Source of the DNA: Portulaca oleracea
Taxonomy: Eukaryota > Streptophyta > Magnoliopsida > Caryophyllales > Portulacaceae
Length of the DNA stretch: 64,000 nt
Assembly: GCA_029582165.1 (NCBI GenBank)
Contig: CM055888.1
Span: forward strand, 12,964,001-13,028,000
Direction: 5' to 3'
The notes under the pieces are model-generated. The model made no database searches. It worked only from the letters and a program-made list of their open reading frames with translations, and had not been told where the DNA came from. The translations under genes were made by a program, and so were the position numbers. Positions 61,587 through 64,000 of the stretch are shown one piece after another; position 1 is the first letter of the stretch; each line of letters begins with the position of its first letter.

Positions 61587-61881
61587 AGCCCTATTCTTTT
61601 ATGTTGTTGATTTGGTCGGAAATGGCGCGGTATGGTGAAATTGGAAAAAATGCGGTAATGTATAAAATGGTATATGATAAAATTTGTGGAAAATGTAATT
61701 GATGTGTAGATGAGGATTAAGAATAGTAAAGGAGTAAACTTAGGAGAGAGAATAGTGAGGACCGAGGAGATATATTGTTAATGATTGTAGTAAAGTATGG
61801 TGTGGTATAATAAATGTGGAAGAATATTAAGTGGTATGATAAGTTGTAGTACCACATTATACCATACAAAAGAATGGGGCC
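61587..61881. mobile_element. Tourist-like MITE (295 bp)
   Basis: AGCCCTATTCTTTTATG and CATACAAAAGAATGGGGC are inverted ends flanked by TTA (61584-61586, 61882-61884). The interior is of the TGGTATG/GCGGTA type shared with 56768-57026. Confidence 0.72.
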
Positions 61882-62259
61882 TTAGTTTCTAATTATCTGT
61901 TGTTGTAGGAAATATACAATCAACTTCTACATACTTTAACTATAATTATTCAATATATACAATAATTTAGAAGACAAAATTAATATTGCTAAATTTGTTG
62001 CAAAAAATAGTTTCATATAAATATAGTGATGCAATTTTACAAATATATTGTGTAAAAAATTGAAGGTAAAAAGTACATTAAAGATGGTAAAAACTCAGTT
62101 GTGACATATATTAAAAGATGGTGGAGTAATTTAAAGTTCTTGATTTTTCCTAACTTACCTAAATTTATTTAAATTTTAATTTACTCAATTCAACTTTAGT
62201 ACTTTACATGCCAAAACCCCTAAGTTCCTACACTCCTATTAATACTTTAGTAGTACTAA

Positions 62260-62514
62260 GGCCCCTTTTTTTCTATGTGGTAGGTTGCGTGCGGTACCAC
62301 ACCGCACTCTTTAATGTATACTACACTTCATCATACCACACCACACCATAATCATTACTAAAATATATCTTCACTTTTCTTTTTTATTTATCACATTCTC
62401 TTTTCTCACATACCACAACTGTCACCGCAACTCACCACACTTACCACACTTTTTTTAAATTCCATCGCACCGCATCATTAGCATACTGCACCTACTGTAT
62501 AAAAGAACGGGACC
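62260..62514. mobile_element. Tourist-like MITE (255 bp)
   Basis: GGCCCCTTTTTTTCTATGTGG and ACTGTATAAAAGAACGGGACC are inverted ends flanked by TAA (62257-62259, 62515-62517). Same group as 61587-61881. Confidence 0.72.
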
Positions 62515-62802
62515 TAAATTAATACTTCATCCTTTTCTCAATATCAATTATTGTACTGACATTTAATTTTTGAAAATTATTACTAATTTTTTTAAAATAT
62601 TTATACATTATCTATCTTACAAAATTGGGTGGCGTAAATATTTAACTAAATCTTTTTTAATATTTATACGCCCTGATAAACCAATATATATCATATGCAC
62701 CTTATATATATGTTTCAACTTTCATGTGCCATATATTTGTACACATGGCAAACAAATAATAAAAAAGGAAAAATTATTTTACAATTAGGATTTTATATAA
62801 TA

Positions 62803-63147
62803 ATGTTAATTTTTTTTATGTTTTCTTTGTTAAAGTTTGTAATGTTTTATTTCTTATTTTATGTTTAAAATATTATAATATATTTTCTCGATAATTTTTT
62901 CTTCGTTACATTTGCCTTATTATAGCATGTAACACATCACGTTGACGTTGAATTTCTAAAATATATATTTGAAAAACTATAACATAAATATATTTATGTG
63001 GATCTTTTTATAATTACACTTATTCATCTTGACAAGTAATAAACATTCTATCTTACTTGTACAAATAGTTTATTTATTATACAAATATTTTGATAAGGTC
63101 ATGATCCATGTAACTATAATAATTGTTACTTCTACAAATAGTTAATT

Positions 63148-63223
<76 letters not shown>

Positions 63224-63632
63224 ATGTATGCATATTTATAGTAAATTAACTACTATTTGTAGGAATAATAATTATTATAGTTACAATATATGTCAAAAGA
63301 AAAATATAGTTACAATATATGGATCATGATCTTATCAAAATATTTGTATAATAAATGAACTATTTGTACAAGTAACATAGATTGTTTTATCACTTGTCAA
63401 GATAATTAAGTATAATAAAAAAAATTTCACATAAATCTATTTATGTTATAGTTTTTTAAATATATTATTTTGGAAATTCAACAGTAAAGTGATGTGTTGC
63501 ATACTGCAATATGGCAAAAGTCACAAAGAACAAATTATAAATAGAATATAATTATAATATTTTAAGCATAAAATAGAGAAGAGAACTACAACAAAACTTA
63601 ATAGAGAAAACATTACAAAAAATCAACATTAC
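62803..63632. repeat. Large AT-rich foldback with a TA core
   Basis: The left arm (62803-63151) and right arm (63225-63632) are inverted copies over about 350-400 bp, e.g. ATAAGGTCATGATCCATGTA against ATGGATCATGATCTTATC, and GCATGTAACACATCACG against its degenerate complement near 63495. The centre is a pure TA run (63152-63219). The element type is not assigned. Confidence 0.8.
63152..63219. repeat. TA microsatellite at the hairpin centre
   Basis: Uninterrupted TA dinucleotides between the foldback arms. Confidence 0.95.
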
Positions 63633-63649
63633 TATTTAATATAAAATGT

Positions 63650-63900
63650 TTTATCACGTGTGAAGATGTATAACTATAATAAGAGGCTTTCACATAAATT
63701 TATTTATGTTAAAAGTTTTTTAAATATTATCTTCAGAATTCAATGTTAAAGCGATGTGTTGCAGATCATAATAAGGCAAATATAAGAGAAAACATGTTAT
63801 AAAGATAATATTATTATAATATTTTAATTATAAAAGAACAAATAAAATAAAATAAAATTTAACAGAGATAACATAAAAAAAATCAACATTGCTATTTAAA
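63650..63900. repeat. Third, direct copy of the foldback right arm
   Basis: Repeats the 63390-63632 sequence in the same orientation: CACATAAATTTATTTATGTTA, then GCGATGTGTTGCAGATCATA, then AAAAAAATCAACATTGCTATT. The remaining bases to 64000 are AT-rich and unassigned. Confidence 0.7.
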
Positions 63901-64000
63901 TCCTAATCGTAAAAAAATTAATTTACTGTTACAAGATTTATAACTAAAATTTTTATTTTCTAGCGAATCTTTATTAGAAATTTGAATATTTTTTTATTAA

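Overview
The window is nuclear DNA of a flowering plant, most likely a eudicot. Three intron-containing or intronless plant genes and one small plant-type gene sit in AT-rich DNA filled with plant transposons: Ty1/copia and long-LTR retrotransposons, an L1-type LINE, a TRIM, a Cassandra-like 5S-bearing LTR, hAT, MULE, Tourist-like and Stowaway elements. The species cannot be named from the sequence alone.

Layout. 1-6.6 kb: the end of a minus-strand LTR retrotransposon with a very long LTR (about 3.6 kb), then a probable solo LTR inserted in a TAA-rich tract. 6.6-7.6 kb: a MULE-type element with long inverted ends. 7.95-11.67 kb (+): plastid-type adenylosuccinate synthetase in four exons, 488 residues. 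12.45-13.27 kb (-): an intronless DREB2F-like AP2/ERF factor, convergent with it. 14.2-18 kb: a small MULE-derived MITE, a 312-bp TRIM and two Tourist-like MITEs. 18.6-23.8 kb (-): a decayed L1 LINE split by a hAT element. 25.2-28.5 kb (-): a six-exon gene for a 673-residue protein with a PHD finger and a C-terminal Myb/SANT domain. 28.9-29.8 kb: three Stowaway elements nested one inside another. 33.6-44 kb: fragments of three copia elements, a Cassandra-like solo LTR and non-coding LTR or promoter pieces. 44-51.7 kb: MITEs and a complete 4.5-kb hAT element carrying a ZMYM1-like transposase gene with two frameshifts. 52-58 kb: a copia gag remnant, a tiny SINE-like unit and a dense MITE field. 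59.6-60.1 kb (-): a short gene for a 67-residue membrane or secreted-type protein. 60-64 kb: more MITEs and a large AT-rich foldback.

The host genes show no functional link to each other: purine synthesis in plastids, stress transcription, a probable chromatin or telomere-type DNA-binding factor, and an unknown small protein.

The most unusual signal is a set of short GC-rich palindrome arrays at 35.00-35.15, 36.60-36.69 and 38.37-38.49 kb. Each array has its own stem sequence, each contains pairs whose centres are exactly 21 nt apart, and each lies just upstream of a TATA box in a retrotransposon U3 or promoter-like region. Two arrays sit beside the same conserved 140-bp block, yet their stem sequences are unrelated. 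I know of no described name for this.
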